From: Streptomyces sp. CB01249
Lineage (GTDB): Bacteria; Actinomycetota; Actinomycetes; Streptomycetales; Streptomycetaceae
Length of the DNA: 64,000 nucleotides
Assembly (NCBI RefSeq): GCF_001905735.1
Contig: NZ_LISW01000001.1
Span: forward strand, 1,050,603-1,114,602
Reading direction: 5' to 3'
Shown: positions 50,244 to 57,803 of the stretch, in pieces
Layout of the letters: each line of letters begins with the position of its first letter
How positions within the stretch are numbered: position 1 is the stretch's first letter
Position numbers and translations under genes: made by a program
Notes under the pieces: model-generated
The model's input: only the letters and a program-made list of their open reading frames with translations
The model's database searches: none
Told to the model about the DNA's origin: nothing

Positions 50244-51593
50244 TCACTTCAGCTCGTACGCGGCCATCGCGGCCCGCACGGCGGGGGAGAAGAGCTCCGG
50301 GCCCAGCGCGTCGGAGTACGCCAGCCCCTCGGGCGACAGCCGCAGCAGCCCCCGCGCCTCCGCGTCCAGCCAGCCCCGGGCCTCGAACCGGGCCAGCTCC
50401 TCCGGGAAGTCCTCGTACGGCGAGGTGCCGAACCGCTCGCGGTACTCGTCCACGGGCATGCCCTGCGCCTGGAGCACCGACTGGAGGAGATGGCGGCGGC
50501 ACGCCTCGTCCCCGTCGGTGTAGCGCCCGACCTCGGCGCGGGAGAAGTCCGCGGTGGCCGTGTAGGCGTCGATGATGCCCCGCACCTCGCTCATCCGGAC
50601 CGCGTAGTCGAAGGAGTAGTGCAGCCGCGAGGTGTAGGAGCGGGCGCCGCAGCCCAGGCCGATCATGCCGTCCGTCTGGCAGGCGTAGTCGTCGGGCCCC
50701 TCCGCGCGCGGGGCGTCGGCGCGACGGAACATCCGCATCGACACCTGCTCGTAGCCGTGGGCCAGGAGGTGGTCGCGGCCGGCCCGGTAGAGGCGCAGGC
50801 GCTGCTCGTCCCAGGCCGCGTCGGCCTCGCTCTTCGCCAGCCGGCCCAGCGCGGTCAGCGGGCGCACGTACAGCGGGTAGAGATACAGCTCCTCCGGCCG
50901 CCAGCGCAGCGCCGCGTCCAGCGAGGTCTGCCAGGTCCGCTCGGTCTGGCCCTCTATGCCGTAGATCAGGTCGATGTTGAGCACGGGTATGGAAGTGTCC
51001 CGGATGGCTCCGAGGGCCTGCTCCACGTCGGCGGCGTGCTGCGGGCGCACCGCCGCGCGGGCCTCGGCCTCCACGAAGGACTGCACCCCGATGCTGATCC
51101 GGGTCGCGCCCCGCTCGGCGAGCACGGCCAGCCGGTCGGCGGTCGCGGTGGACGGGGACGTCTCGACGGACAGCGGGACGGACCGCAGATCGGCGCCCAT
51201 CCGCTTCTCCGCGATGTCGCACAGCCGCTCCAGCTCGCCCGCCGTCAGGAAGGTGGGCGTGCCCCCGCCGAACGCCGCGGCGGCGAACCGTACCGGCTCC
51301 GCGTCGCCCAGCGCGTCCCGTACGGCGCTCGCCTGCCGGTCCAGCGCGTCGAGATACCGCGAGGTCAGCTCGTCGGGGGCGCCGATCCGGGTGAAGAGGT
51401 TGCAGAAGCCGCAGCGGACCTCGCAGAACGGGATGTGCATATAGAGGGAGAGCGCGTCCTTGCGTTCCCCCGCCCACAGCTCGCTCAGCCCGGGCCGTCC
51501 GCCGGGCTGCCCGGCCAGCGGGCGGTACGCCGTCTTGTGCGGATAGGCGTACACATAGCTCTCGTACGGGCGGACGGTGTGCGTCACGGTCAT
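50244..51593 (-). CDS. STM4012-family radical SAM protein (HemN-like)
   Basis: The 449-residue protein has the HemN-type cluster motif C57-x3-C61-x2-C64 in YMHIPFCEVRCGFCNLF, followed by FGGGTPTFL and ISIGVQSFVE, the standard SAM-binding sequence of coproporphyrinogen-oxidase-like enzymes. The C-terminal HemN-like winged region is also present (FEARGWLD, LRLSPEGLAYSD). Despite the fold, its fixed company in this operon argues against haem synthesis. ATG 51593 overlaps the previous stop as ATGA. The true reaction is unknown; cofactor or peptide methylation or rearrangement are possibilities. Confidence 0.88.
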   Translation of the reverse strand: MTVTHTVRPYESYVYAYPHKTAYRPLAGQPGGRPGLSELWAGERKDALSLYMHIPFCEVRCGFCNLFTRIGAPDELTSRYLDALDRQASAVRDALGDAEPVRFAAAAFGGGTPTFLTAGELERLCDIAEKRMGADLRSVPLSVETSPSTATADRLAVLAERGATRISIGVQSFVEAEARAAVRPQHAADVEQALGAIRDTSIPVLNIDLIYGIEGQTERTWQTSLDAALRWRPEELYLYPLYVRPLTALGRLAKSEADAAWDEQRLRLYRAGRDHLLAHGYEQVSMRMFRRADAPRAEGPDDYACQTDGMIGLGCGARSYTSRLHYSFDYAVRMSEVRGIIDAYTATADFSRAEVGRYTDGDEACRRHLLQSVLQAQGMPVDEYRERFGTSPYEDFPEELARFEARGWLDAEARGLLRLSPEGLAYSDALGPELFSPAVRAAMAAYELK

Positions 51594-52450
51594 CGGACGG
51601 CCCCCGGTTCCAGGAAGAATTGGGCGTACGGGACGGTCCAGACGGACTCGTGGCCGAGCCGGTGGCCGGTGTAGCCGTCGTCGCCGTAGGCCGTGCCGTG
51701 GTCGGAGCAGACGATCGCGAAGGCACGGCGGCGGCTGCTCGCGGCGGCGAAGAGCCGGCCGATGTGGGCGTCCACGTACTCCAGAGCCGCGGCGTGCGTC
51801 GCACGGCTGTCACCGGCGTCGCGGGTCGCCCCGTCCTGGTGGAACCAGTTCGGCTGGTGGAGCGCGGAGACGTTGACGAAGAGGAACAGCCGCTGCTCGG
51901 GCGGCAGGGCGGCGGCCACCTCCTCGGCGCGGGTCACCTGCGCCTCGAACGAGGTGGGCGAGGCAACCCCGAACTCCGGCTCCCAGTGCGCCTCCTGGAA
52001 CATCCCGGGGAGCACCGAGCCCAGCGGGCCGCGCAGATTGAAGAAGCCCACACCGCCGACGCACACCGTGCGGTATCCCTCCTTCGCGAGCCCCGACACC
52101 AGGTCCGGGGTGTCGAACACGAAGGTGCGCTCCGCCGTGGTCTCGCTCCCGGCGAACCGGGCGGCGAACAGCCGGGGATGCGGCCCGGGCGCGGCCGGGG
52201 TGGGCAGGAACCCCGCGAACATCGCCTGGTGCGAGGCATACGTGAAGCTGCCCGGGGCGTGCCTCTTCTCCCAGACACCGCCCGGCAGATGGCGGGCCAG
52301 ATTCGGGATGCGCCCGGCGGCGGCCAGCTCGGCCGCGACGTCGTACCGCAGGGTGTCCAGGGTGACGAACAGCAGGTCGTGGCTGCCCACGACCTCGCTC
52401 ATATCGGGGTCGGAGGGGCCGGGGCGGTGCTCAGGGGGTGGTGCTGACAC
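51590..52450 (-). CDS. STM4013-family hydrolase (alkaline phosphatase/sulfatase superfamily)
   Basis: The 286-residue protein has metal-binding and nucleophile features of the alkaline phosphatase superfamily: LLFVTLDTLRYDV (aspartate 32), HAPGSFTYASHQAMF (about residues 64-78, nucleophile region) and CSDHGTAYGDDGYTGH (D250, H251, H263). It should hydrolyse or transfer a phosphate or sulfate ester. GTG 52450 is preceded by AAGGA at 6-base spacing and lies within the end of the ATP-grasp gene (20-base overlap). No signal peptide is present, so the substrate is cytoplasmic. Confidence 0.85.
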   Translation of the reverse strand: MSAPPPEHRPGPSDPDMSEVVGSHDLLFVTLDTLRYDVAAELAAAGRIPNLARHLPGGVWEKRHAPGSFTYASHQAMFAGFLPTPAAPGPHPRLFAARFAGSETTAERTFVFDTPDLVSGLAKEGYRTVCVGGVGFFNLRGPLGSVLPGMFQEAHWEPEFGVASPTSFEAQVTRAEEVAAALPPEQRLFLFVNVSALHQPNWFHQDGATRDAGDSRATHAAALEYVDAHIGRLFAAASSRRRAFAIVCSDHGTAYGDDGYTGHRLGHESVWTVPYAQFFLEPGAVR

Positions 52451-53576
52451 GGTCGTTCCTTGCTCGTTCCAGTACGGCGGCGATCTGCGCCGCGTAGGTG
52501 TCCAGGCCCTCGGCGCCGCTGCCGGGCAGGCCGGTGAGCCTGGGCAGCAGATCCCCGAAGGCGTTGACCTCGCCGACGGCGAAGCGCCGCCAGCCGGTCA
52601 GGGGCAGCAGGTCGACGCCGACGCACAGGGTGTCCGGGAAGGCGGCGGCGGCCCGCTCGCAGACCGCCAGGGCCTCGCCCCAACTGCCGCCCGCCGCCTC
52701 GATCGCCGCCCGCACTCCGGCGAGGTCGCCGCGCGCCCCGCCCAGGTGCAGATTGGTCATCGGCGAGGCGCTGGTGCGCACCACGGCGTGGGTCGCCCGG
52801 CCGGCGACCACGACGACGCGCAGGTCGGCGGCCCGGCCGCGCTGGGTGGCCTTGGGCAGCCAGCGCTCGATGTGCAGCCCGTCGGGCGCCAGCGCGTCGA
52901 CCACCGCCGCGATCTCGCGCTCCGTCGTGCACCGGCGGACCCGCAGCGAGTTGTGGAGCCGGCCGGCCGGGTCCCGCTCGACGGAGGTGGCCGCCCGGAT
53001 GCGGCCGCCGCCCGCCGTCTCCACGGCCAGCACCCCGGAGGCGGACGAGCCGTGCGCGGGCTTCACGAAGACCCGGGGCATGCGGTGGGCGGCCATCAGG
53101 GCCCGCACCTCGTCCCAGCCGTGCACGGGCGCCCCGGCCGGTCCCGAGGTCGGGGACGCGGGGACGGGCACCCCGGCCGCGTCCAGGGCCCCGTGGCACA
53201 GCCGCTTGTCGAAGAGCGTGGCGATGTCCGCCGGACCGTCGAGCAGGTGGGCGCCCGCGTCGGCGGCGGCCCGGGCCACCTCGCGTACGGCGGCGGTGAA
53301 CCGGGCGTACCAGAGGGCGGAACCCTCCACCCGGGTCGGCTCGTCGGCCCCGCGCAGCAGCCGGTCCACCTCCGCGTCCTCGCCGGGTGACTCGATGCGC
53401 ACGGTCTCCCCGGGCAGGAAGCGCGCCCCGTCCCGCAGCACGTCCAGCCAGGGGACCGTACGCGCCTCGGGCAGACCGGCGGCGGCCACCGCGTCCTGGA
53501 ACAGGGCGACGCGGCGGCTGCCCGGATTGCCGACGACCGCGAGGCGCGGCGGGCCGCTACTCACTGACCGCGACAT
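52431..53576 (-). CDS. STM4014-family ATP-grasp protein
   Basis: The 381-residue protein matches the ATP-grasp plan: an N-terminal Rossmann-like pre-domain (RLAVVGNPGSRRVALFQ), the adenine-binding segment PRVFVKPAHGSSASGV (about residues 167-182), and metal/ATP residues in DLRVVVVAGRATHAVV and VGVDLL with FAVGEVNAFGDL (about 338-349). RimK-like enzymes of this type make amide or peptide bonds between a carboxylate and an amine. The gene overlaps both neighbours by 20 bases. In this operon it may ligate an amino acid to a peptide or protein that the radical SAM enzymes modify (inference). Confidence 0.85.
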   Translation of the reverse strand: MSRSVSSGPPRLAVVGNPGSRRVALFQDAVAAAGLPEARTVPWLDVLRDGARFLPGETVRIESPGEDAEVDRLLRGADEPTRVEGSALWYARFTAAVREVARAAADAGAHLLDGPADIATLFDKRLCHGALDAAGVPVPASPTSGPAGAPVHGWDEVRALMAAHRMPRVFVKPAHGSSASGVLAVETAGGGRIRAATSVERDPAGRLHNSLRVRRCTTEREIAAVVDALAPDGLHIERWLPKATQRGRAADLRVVVVAGRATHAVVRTSASPMTNLHLGGARGDLAGVRAAIEAAGGSWGEALAVCERAAAAFPDTLCVGVDLLPLTGWRRFAVGEVNAFGDLLPRLTGLPGSGAEGLDTYAAQIAAVLERARNDRVSTTP

Positions 53577-54531
53577 AGCGGGAATCGTCCTCGTCGTCCG
53601 GATCCCAGTCGTCCGCCTCTTCGAGGTGGACGTGGACCTCGTCGCGCTCGCCCAGCTCCTTGAAGCGCTCCATCACCTCGTCGCCGAGGTAGTGGTGGTG
53701 CAGGTCCAGGTAATCCAGGTGGGTGAGCGGCTGACCTTCGAGCAGGGCCCGGCCGCCCGCGTCGCTGAGGGTGCCCATCGACAGCGCCAGGGACTCCAGC
53801 TGCGCGACGACCGGGGCGGAGGCGACCGCCACGGCGATCTCGTCCTGGATCTCGCTGTTCTGCAGCCCGAGATGACGCAGCCGGGGGAAGGCGCCCCCGG
53901 ACAGCAGCGGAGCCATGTCCGCCACCGTCGCGTCCCCCGCGTACCACTGGGAGCCGAACCACAGCTCCAGTCGCTCCAGCGCGGGCAGTTCGCAGGCGCC
54001 GACCGCGCGCACGACATGACCGGGCAGCCCGCCGGACTCGAAGCGCAGGGCCTTCAGCGCCTCGTGCCGCACGGGGTGCAGCTCCAGCGTCTCCTCGTTC
54101 AGCCCGCTGCCGCCGCCCCGTACCACCAGCTCCTCCAGAAGCGGGAACGCCCGGAGCACCGGCGTGATGTCGCACATCTGGAGCCACGACACCTCGCACT
54201 CCTCGCCCACGACATCGGCGAGGAAGAGAGCGCGCAGCGCCGGGAAACGGGCCGCGTCCGAGGCGATCAGCTCGACCACGGGAGCCAGGGAGGTGTAGTC
54301 GCCGTTCCACCAGGGGCCGATCACCAGGGCACGGACCTCGACCGGGTCGACCTTCTTCAGGAAGTGCTGCCAGACGGCGGCGAACTCCTGCTCCTCCCAG
54401 CCGCAGTCCAGCCGCCAGGCTATGGCGTCCGCCGCAGGCAGCGTCGCGGGCCACGGGCTGTCGTCGCCCGGCTCCGGCAGGGTGAAGACGGGCAGGTCGT
54501 GGAAGGAGCAGGGGTGATCGATTCCGGTCAT
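53557..54531 (-). CDS. STM4015-family leucine-rich-repeat-like protein (second copy)
   Basis: The 324-residue protein has an acidic N-terminal half with WRLDCGWEEQEFAAVWQHFL and VRALVIGPWWNGDY. A run of leucine-rich repeats follows (about residues 160-290; LEELVVRGGG, LPALERLELWFG, FPRLRHLGLQNSEIQ, LTHLDYLDLHHHYL), and the acidic tail ends RYVAVSE. The fold suggests a binding scaffold rather than an enzyme. ATG 54531 was chosen; GGAG lies about 10 bases upstream and the previous stop is only 7 bases away. The downstream stop overlaps the ATP-grasp gene by 20 bases. It is a tandem paralogue of the next gene upstream. Confidence 0.86.
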   Translation of the reverse strand: MTGIDHPCSFHDLPVFTLPEPGDDSPWPATLPAADAIAWRLDCGWEEQEFAAVWQHFLKKVDPVEVRALVIGPWWNGDYTSLAPVVELIASDAARFPALRALFLADVVGEECEVSWLQMCDITPVLRAFPLLEELVVRGGGSGLNEETLELHPVRHEALKALRFESGGLPGHVVRAVGACELPALERLELWFGSQWYAGDATVADMAPLLSGGAFPRLRHLGLQNSEIQDEIAVAVASAPVVAQLESLALSMGTLSDAGGRALLEGQPLTHLDYLDLHHHYLGDEVMERFKELGERDEVHVHLEEADDWDPDDEDDSRYVAVSE

Positions 54532-54538
54532 CGCGCCG

Positions 54539-55486
54539 TCACTCCGAAACCGTGACGTAGCGGCCCGCCGGGCCCCGGTTGTCCCACGGCTCACAGCGCT
54601 CCGAGAGGTCCACGCGCACCCCGTGCGGCGCCAGCGCCTCGGTGACGCGCTGTTCCATCGGCTCGGTGAGGAAGTGGTGGTGCAGGTCCAGCACGTCGAG
54701 ATGGGTCAGCGGCTGGCCTTCGAGGAGGGCGGCCGCCCCCTCGTCGCCGAGCGTGCCGCAGGACAGGTCCAGGGTCTTCAGCCGGGCCACCAGCGGGGCC
54801 GAGGCCACCGCGGTCGCGATCTCGTTCTGGATCTCGCTGTTGCGCAGGCCCAGGTGGTGCAGGGCGGGGAAGCGCGTCCCGGCGAGCAGCGGCGCCAGGT
54901 CCGGCACGTTCGCGTCGCCGCCGTAGGCCGAGACGCCGAGCCACAGGTCCAGCCGCTCCAGCGCGGGCAGTTCGCTCTCCAGGACACCGCGCACCACCTC
55001 GCGCGGCAACCCGCCCGTCTCGATGGTCAGCGCCCGCAGCCGCGCGTGCTTCGCGGGCGGGAACACCAGCTCGGAGCCGCCGCGCACACCCAGCTCCACC
55101 AGTGCGGGGAAGGCGTCGAGCAGCGCGGTGACATCGCTCTGCTCGATCCAGGAGATCTCCGCCTCCTCCATCGTCAGATCCCCGACGAACACCGCTTCGA
55201 GGGACGTCAGCCGGTCGGCGGCCGCGATGACGAGACCGATCGGATACGAGGACTTCTCCTCGTACGACTCGCCCCACTGCCCGATGATCAGGGCCCGGAC
55301 GCCCGCCGGATCGACCTCGTCCAGGAAGGCGTTGAACTCCTCCTCCCAGGTGCCCTCGTCCTCGTAGGCGTCGATCGACACCCGCCAGGCGGCGGCATCG
55401 GCGGCGGGCCGGGGGCCGCCGTCCGTGCCGGACTGGAAATCGACGGCCGGAAGGCCGAGCAACTCGTGAAGGTGGTCCACGGACAT
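54539..55486 (-). CDS. STM4015-family leucine-rich-repeat-like protein (first copy)
   Basis: The 315-residue protein shares the plan of its neighbour: VRALIIGQWGESYEEKSSYP, LEAVFVGDLTMEEAEISWIE, then leucine-rich repeats (LVELGVRGG, LPALERLDLWLG, FPALHHLGLRNSEIQ, LTHLDVLDLHHHFL) and the tail RYVTVSE. The near-identical end repeats show that duplication was followed by divergence in the N-terminal half. ATG 55486 follows AGGAG with 8-base spacing and is the first gene of the leftward operon. A DNA-damage-type promoter motif lies at 55528-55550, giving a leader of about 35 bases. Confidence 0.87.
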   Translation of the reverse strand: MSVDHLHELLGLPAVDFQSGTDGGPRPAADAAAWRVSIDAYEDEGTWEEEFNAFLDEVDPAGVRALIIGQWGESYEEKSSYPIGLVIAAADRLTSLEAVFVGDLTMEEAEISWIEQSDVTALLDAFPALVELGVRGGSELVFPPAKHARLRALTIETGGLPREVVRGVLESELPALERLDLWLGVSAYGGDANVPDLAPLLAGTRFPALHHLGLRNSEIQNEIATAVASAPLVARLKTLDLSCGTLGDEGAAALLEGQPLTHLDVLDLHHHFLTEPMEQRVTEALAPHGVRVDLSERCEPWDNRGPAGRYVTVSE

Positions 55487-55527
55487 GCCCTGAGCTCCTG
55501 ATGACGGCGGCGGATTGATGTCCGCAA

Positions 55528-55550
55528 GGTCTATCAAGGCCCACTGACAA
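55528..55550 (-). promoter_or_regulatory. DNA-damage-type promoter of the leftward STM401x operon
   Basis: On the minus strand TTGTCAGTG (55550-55542), exactly 8 bases, then TAGACC (55533-55528) match TTGTCRGTG-N8-TANNNT except the last T. The predicted start gives a leader of about 35 bases with AGGAG before ATG 55486. Confidence 0.6.
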
Positions 55551-55589
55551 TGCCGCGACCGCCCCCGCCCGGGACGGCTCGACGGCCGA

Positions 55590-55612
55590 TTGTCAGACCC
55601 CCGCCGTAGCGT
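55590..55612 (+). promoter_or_regulatory. DNA-damage-type promoter of the rightward GDVL-DUF6745 pair
   Basis: TTGTCAGAC (55590-55598), exactly 8 bases, then TAGCGT (55607-55612) match the same class with two mismatches in the first block. Together with the minus-strand copy it forms the inverted repeat CTGACAAT/ATTGTCAG. Confidence 0.5.
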
Positions 55613-55660
55613 TTTCGATGTGGCCGGCACACCGGGTGCCACCACGGAGGGGAGAGGTCT

Positions 55661-55987
55661 GTGTACCGGCAGGGTGATGTACTGATCGTGCCACTGGAGG
55701 AGTCGGCGGTGCCCGCGCACCTTCTGGAGGCGGCGGGCGAACTGCGCGACGCACGGGGCCGCCTGGTCCTCGCGCTCGGCGAGGTCACCGGACACGCGCA
55801 CGCCGTGCCGGGGCCCGGCCGGCTGATCCGGGAGGGCGGGGTGTTCGGCCCGATGCTGCTCCACCTCCCCGAGGGCGGCCGCGTGGTGCACGAGGAGCAC
55901 GCGACGATCCCGCTGCCCCAGGGCTGGTTCCGCGTGGTGCGCCAGCGGGAGTACGCGCCGGGGGCGGTCCGCATCGTCGCCGACTGA
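55661..55987 (+). CDS. Small conserved GDVL protein of unknown function
   Basis: The 108-residue protein starts YRQGDVLIVPLEE and contains RLVLALGEVTGHAHAVPG (about residues 35-52) and VVHEEHATIPLPQGWFRVVRQREY (about 74-97). The histidine- and glutamate-rich blocks suggest a small beta-rich fold, possibly metal-binding, but I do not recognise a named domain. Similar short proteins occur beside DUF6745 proteins in other bacteria (from memory). GTG 55661 is preceded by the strong purine run GGAGGGGAGAGG. It is divergent from the leftward operon and 90 bases before the DUF6745-like gene. Confidence 0.75.
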   Translation: MYRQGDVLIVPLEESAVPAHLLEAAGELRDARGRLVLALGEVTGHAHAVPGPGRLIREGGVFGPMLLHLPEGGRVVHEEHATIPLPQGWFRVVRQREYAPGAVRIVAD

Positions 55988-56077
55988 GCGACGGCCGGGC
56001 GCGCGGGACAGCGGGACCGCAGGGTGCGGGATCAGGGAATCAGAGCGGAACAGCGGAAGCAGGGGACGGGGAAACCG

Positions 56078-57082
56078 ATGCAGTACGTGGACTCTTGGCG
56101 GGCCGTGGCGGCGGCGACGGGCGCGGCGGACCGGGCGGCCGCCGAGGACGGGGTGCGGCTCGCCTACCGCAGCGCGGGTCTGGCCGAGCCGGAGGAGTTC
56201 GTCTGGGCCGGCTCGCCCAGGGAAGCCGTGGAGGCCGTCGGGAAGCTGACCGGCCAGGGGCGCTCGGTCCGGGACGAGGTGCGCACCCGCCCCTGGGCGG
56301 AGGAGCGGCGCCGGGTGTACGACGCGCTGGGCCCGGCCGGCTGGTCCGCCCTCTGGTCGGCCACCGGCGCCCAGCTCTGGGAGACCACGGCGGGCCTCGC
56401 CGAGCGGATACGGGCCGGGGTGGTCGCCGACCTCGCCGGTGAGGACACCGAGGCCGAGTCCCGGGTGCGCCTGGTCCTGCTCGACGCGGTCCTCGGCCAG
56501 CACGACGCGGCGTGGCTCGCCGCCTTCGACGGCCGGGGCGACCGGCTCGACGGACTGGCGGCGGTGGCGCGGAACGCGGGCTGGTGGTGGCCCTACGAGC
56601 GGGTCGTGGTGATCTGCGAGCATCCGGAGGCCCTGCACCGCGACGAGGCGGGCCGCCTCGACCGGGGCGACGGACCGGCGCTCTCCTACCCGGACGGCTT
56701 CGCGCTGTACGCCTGGCGTGGGATGCCCGTGCCCCGGGAGTTCCTGGACGAGCTGGCCGCGCTGACCCCGCAGCGCATCCGCTCCGAGGAGAACGCGGAG
56801 CTGCGCCGCGTGATGCTGGAGTACTACGGCTACGACCGCTACCTCACCGAGTCGGGCGCCGAACCGGTCCACCGCGACGAGACGGGCATCCTCTGGCGGA
56901 TCGCGCTCGCCGGTGACGAGGACGTCGTCATGGTCGAGGTGGTCAACTCGACGCCCGAGCCGGACGGCACCCACCGCACGTACTGGCTCCGGGTTCCGCC
57001 CAGGACCAGGACCGCCAAGGAGGGCGTCGCCTGGACGTTCGGCCTCGACAGCGAGGTCTACGAGCCGCTTCAGCAGACCTGA
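56078..57082 (+). CDS. DUF6745-like protein
   Basis: The 334-residue protein resembles DUF6745: YRSAGLAEPEEFVWAGSPREA near the N-terminus (about residues 29-49), a central helical region, WWWPYERVVVICEHPEALHRDEAGRL (about 168-193), DGPALSYPDGFALYAWRG (about 198-215) and TPQRIRSEENAELRRVMLEYYGYDR (about 229-253). No catalytic motif is evident. In other genomes such proteins sit beside leucine-rich-repeat proteins and GDVL proteins, so it is probably part of the same system. ATG 56078 was chosen because it begins the conserved fold; the longer frame from 56024 lacks a ribosome site. Confidence 0.8.
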   Translation: MQYVDSWRAVAAATGAADRAAAEDGVRLAYRSAGLAEPEEFVWAGSPREAVEAVGKLTGQGRSVRDEVRTRPWAEERRRVYDALGPAGWSALWSATGAQLWETTAGLAERIRAGVVADLAGEDTEAESRVRLVLLDAVLGQHDAAWLAAFDGRGDRLDGLAAVARNAGWWWPYERVVVICEHPEALHRDEAGRLDRGDGPALSYPDGFALYAWRGMPVPREFLDELAALTPQRIRSEENAELRRVMLEYYGYDRYLTESGAEPVHRDETGILWRIALAGDEDVVMVEVVNSTPEPDGTHRTYWLRVPPRTRTAKEGVAWTFGLDSEVYEPLQQT

Positions 57083-57124
57083 CCGGGGGAGGCGCCCGAG
57101 GGGGAAGGAGGGAGGGGAGGGCCG

Positions 57125-57736
57125 TCAGGCCGTCAGGGCCTCGTGATCGATGCCCAGTTCACGGGCGAGCGCCTGCTCGGTCCACTCCAGCATGGTCGCC
57201 CGGGACAGCGGACCGTTGTACGAGGTCATCTGCACGGCCAGCCCGTCCAGCAGGGCGGTCAGCCGCCAGGCCACGGACATCGGGTCGTCGCAGTGGAACT
57301 CGCCCGCCGCCGCGCCTTCCTCGATGACCTCGGCCAGCTCGGCCTTCCACTGCTGGTCGAGATCGCCGGCCACATTGCGCAGCGCCGGGTCGCGGAGGGA
57401 GGCCGCCCAGCCCTCGATCCACAGCCGCCAGCCCTTGGCCTGGCCCGTCGGCGCGTACCAGCGGACGGCCGCGCGCAGCCTGCGTACGGCGGTCGTGCGG
57501 CGGCTCAACAGCTTGCGCAGATGGGCGAGATCGCTCTCGGCGGCGTGCGCGAAGGCGGCCGCGACCAGCTTCTCCTTGGTGGAGAAGTGATACAGCACGA
57601 GGGCGTTGCTCACGCCGAGTACGGCCGCGACATCGCCGATCCGCACGGCCGCGACACCGCGCACCTCGATCTGTTCGACGGCGGCACGCAGCAACTCCTC
57701 GCGCCGCTCCGCCACTCCCAACCGCACTCTTGCCAC
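57125..57736 (-). CDS. TetR family transcriptional regulator (BetI-like)
   Basis: The 203-residue protein has the TetR helix-turn-helix (about residues 8-55; RIGDVAAVLGVSNALVLYHFSTKEKLV) and a BetI-like C-terminal domain with WRLWIEGWAASLRDP and VAWRLTALLDGLAVQ. GTG 57736 gives the usual length. It lies 67 bases downstream of the dehydrogenase gene on the same strand, so it may be in one operon. A TetR-type dyad (59089-59108) before the dehydrogenase is its likely site (inference). Confidence 0.9.
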   Translation of the reverse strand: MARVRLGVAERREELLRAAVEQIEVRGVAAVRIGDVAAVLGVSNALVLYHFSTKEKLVAAAFAHAAESDLAHLRKLLSRRTTAVRRLRAAVRWYAPTGQAKGWRLWIEGWAASLRDPALRNVAGDLDQQWKAELAEVIEEGAAAGEFHCDDPMSVAWRLTALLDGLAVQMTSYNGPLSRATMLEWTEQALARELGIDHEALTA

Positions 57737-57803
57737 CCGGTCACCCTAACCAATGCCCGCCCGGAGCAGGGCGGGCGGACCGGCGGCGGGCAGGCGGTCC
57801 AGG

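Noticed and set aside
49343..55486. Small RiPP precursor gene within or beside the radical SAM operon
   Set aside because: Genes overlap or abut throughout, and the divergent gap shows no short frame with a ribosome site and a peptide-like core; none could be supported.
54539..56974. 811-residue minus-strand frame including the first LRR gene
   Set aside because: The upstream part is antisense to the DUF6745-like gene; the ribosome site and conserved start place the LRR gene start at 55486.
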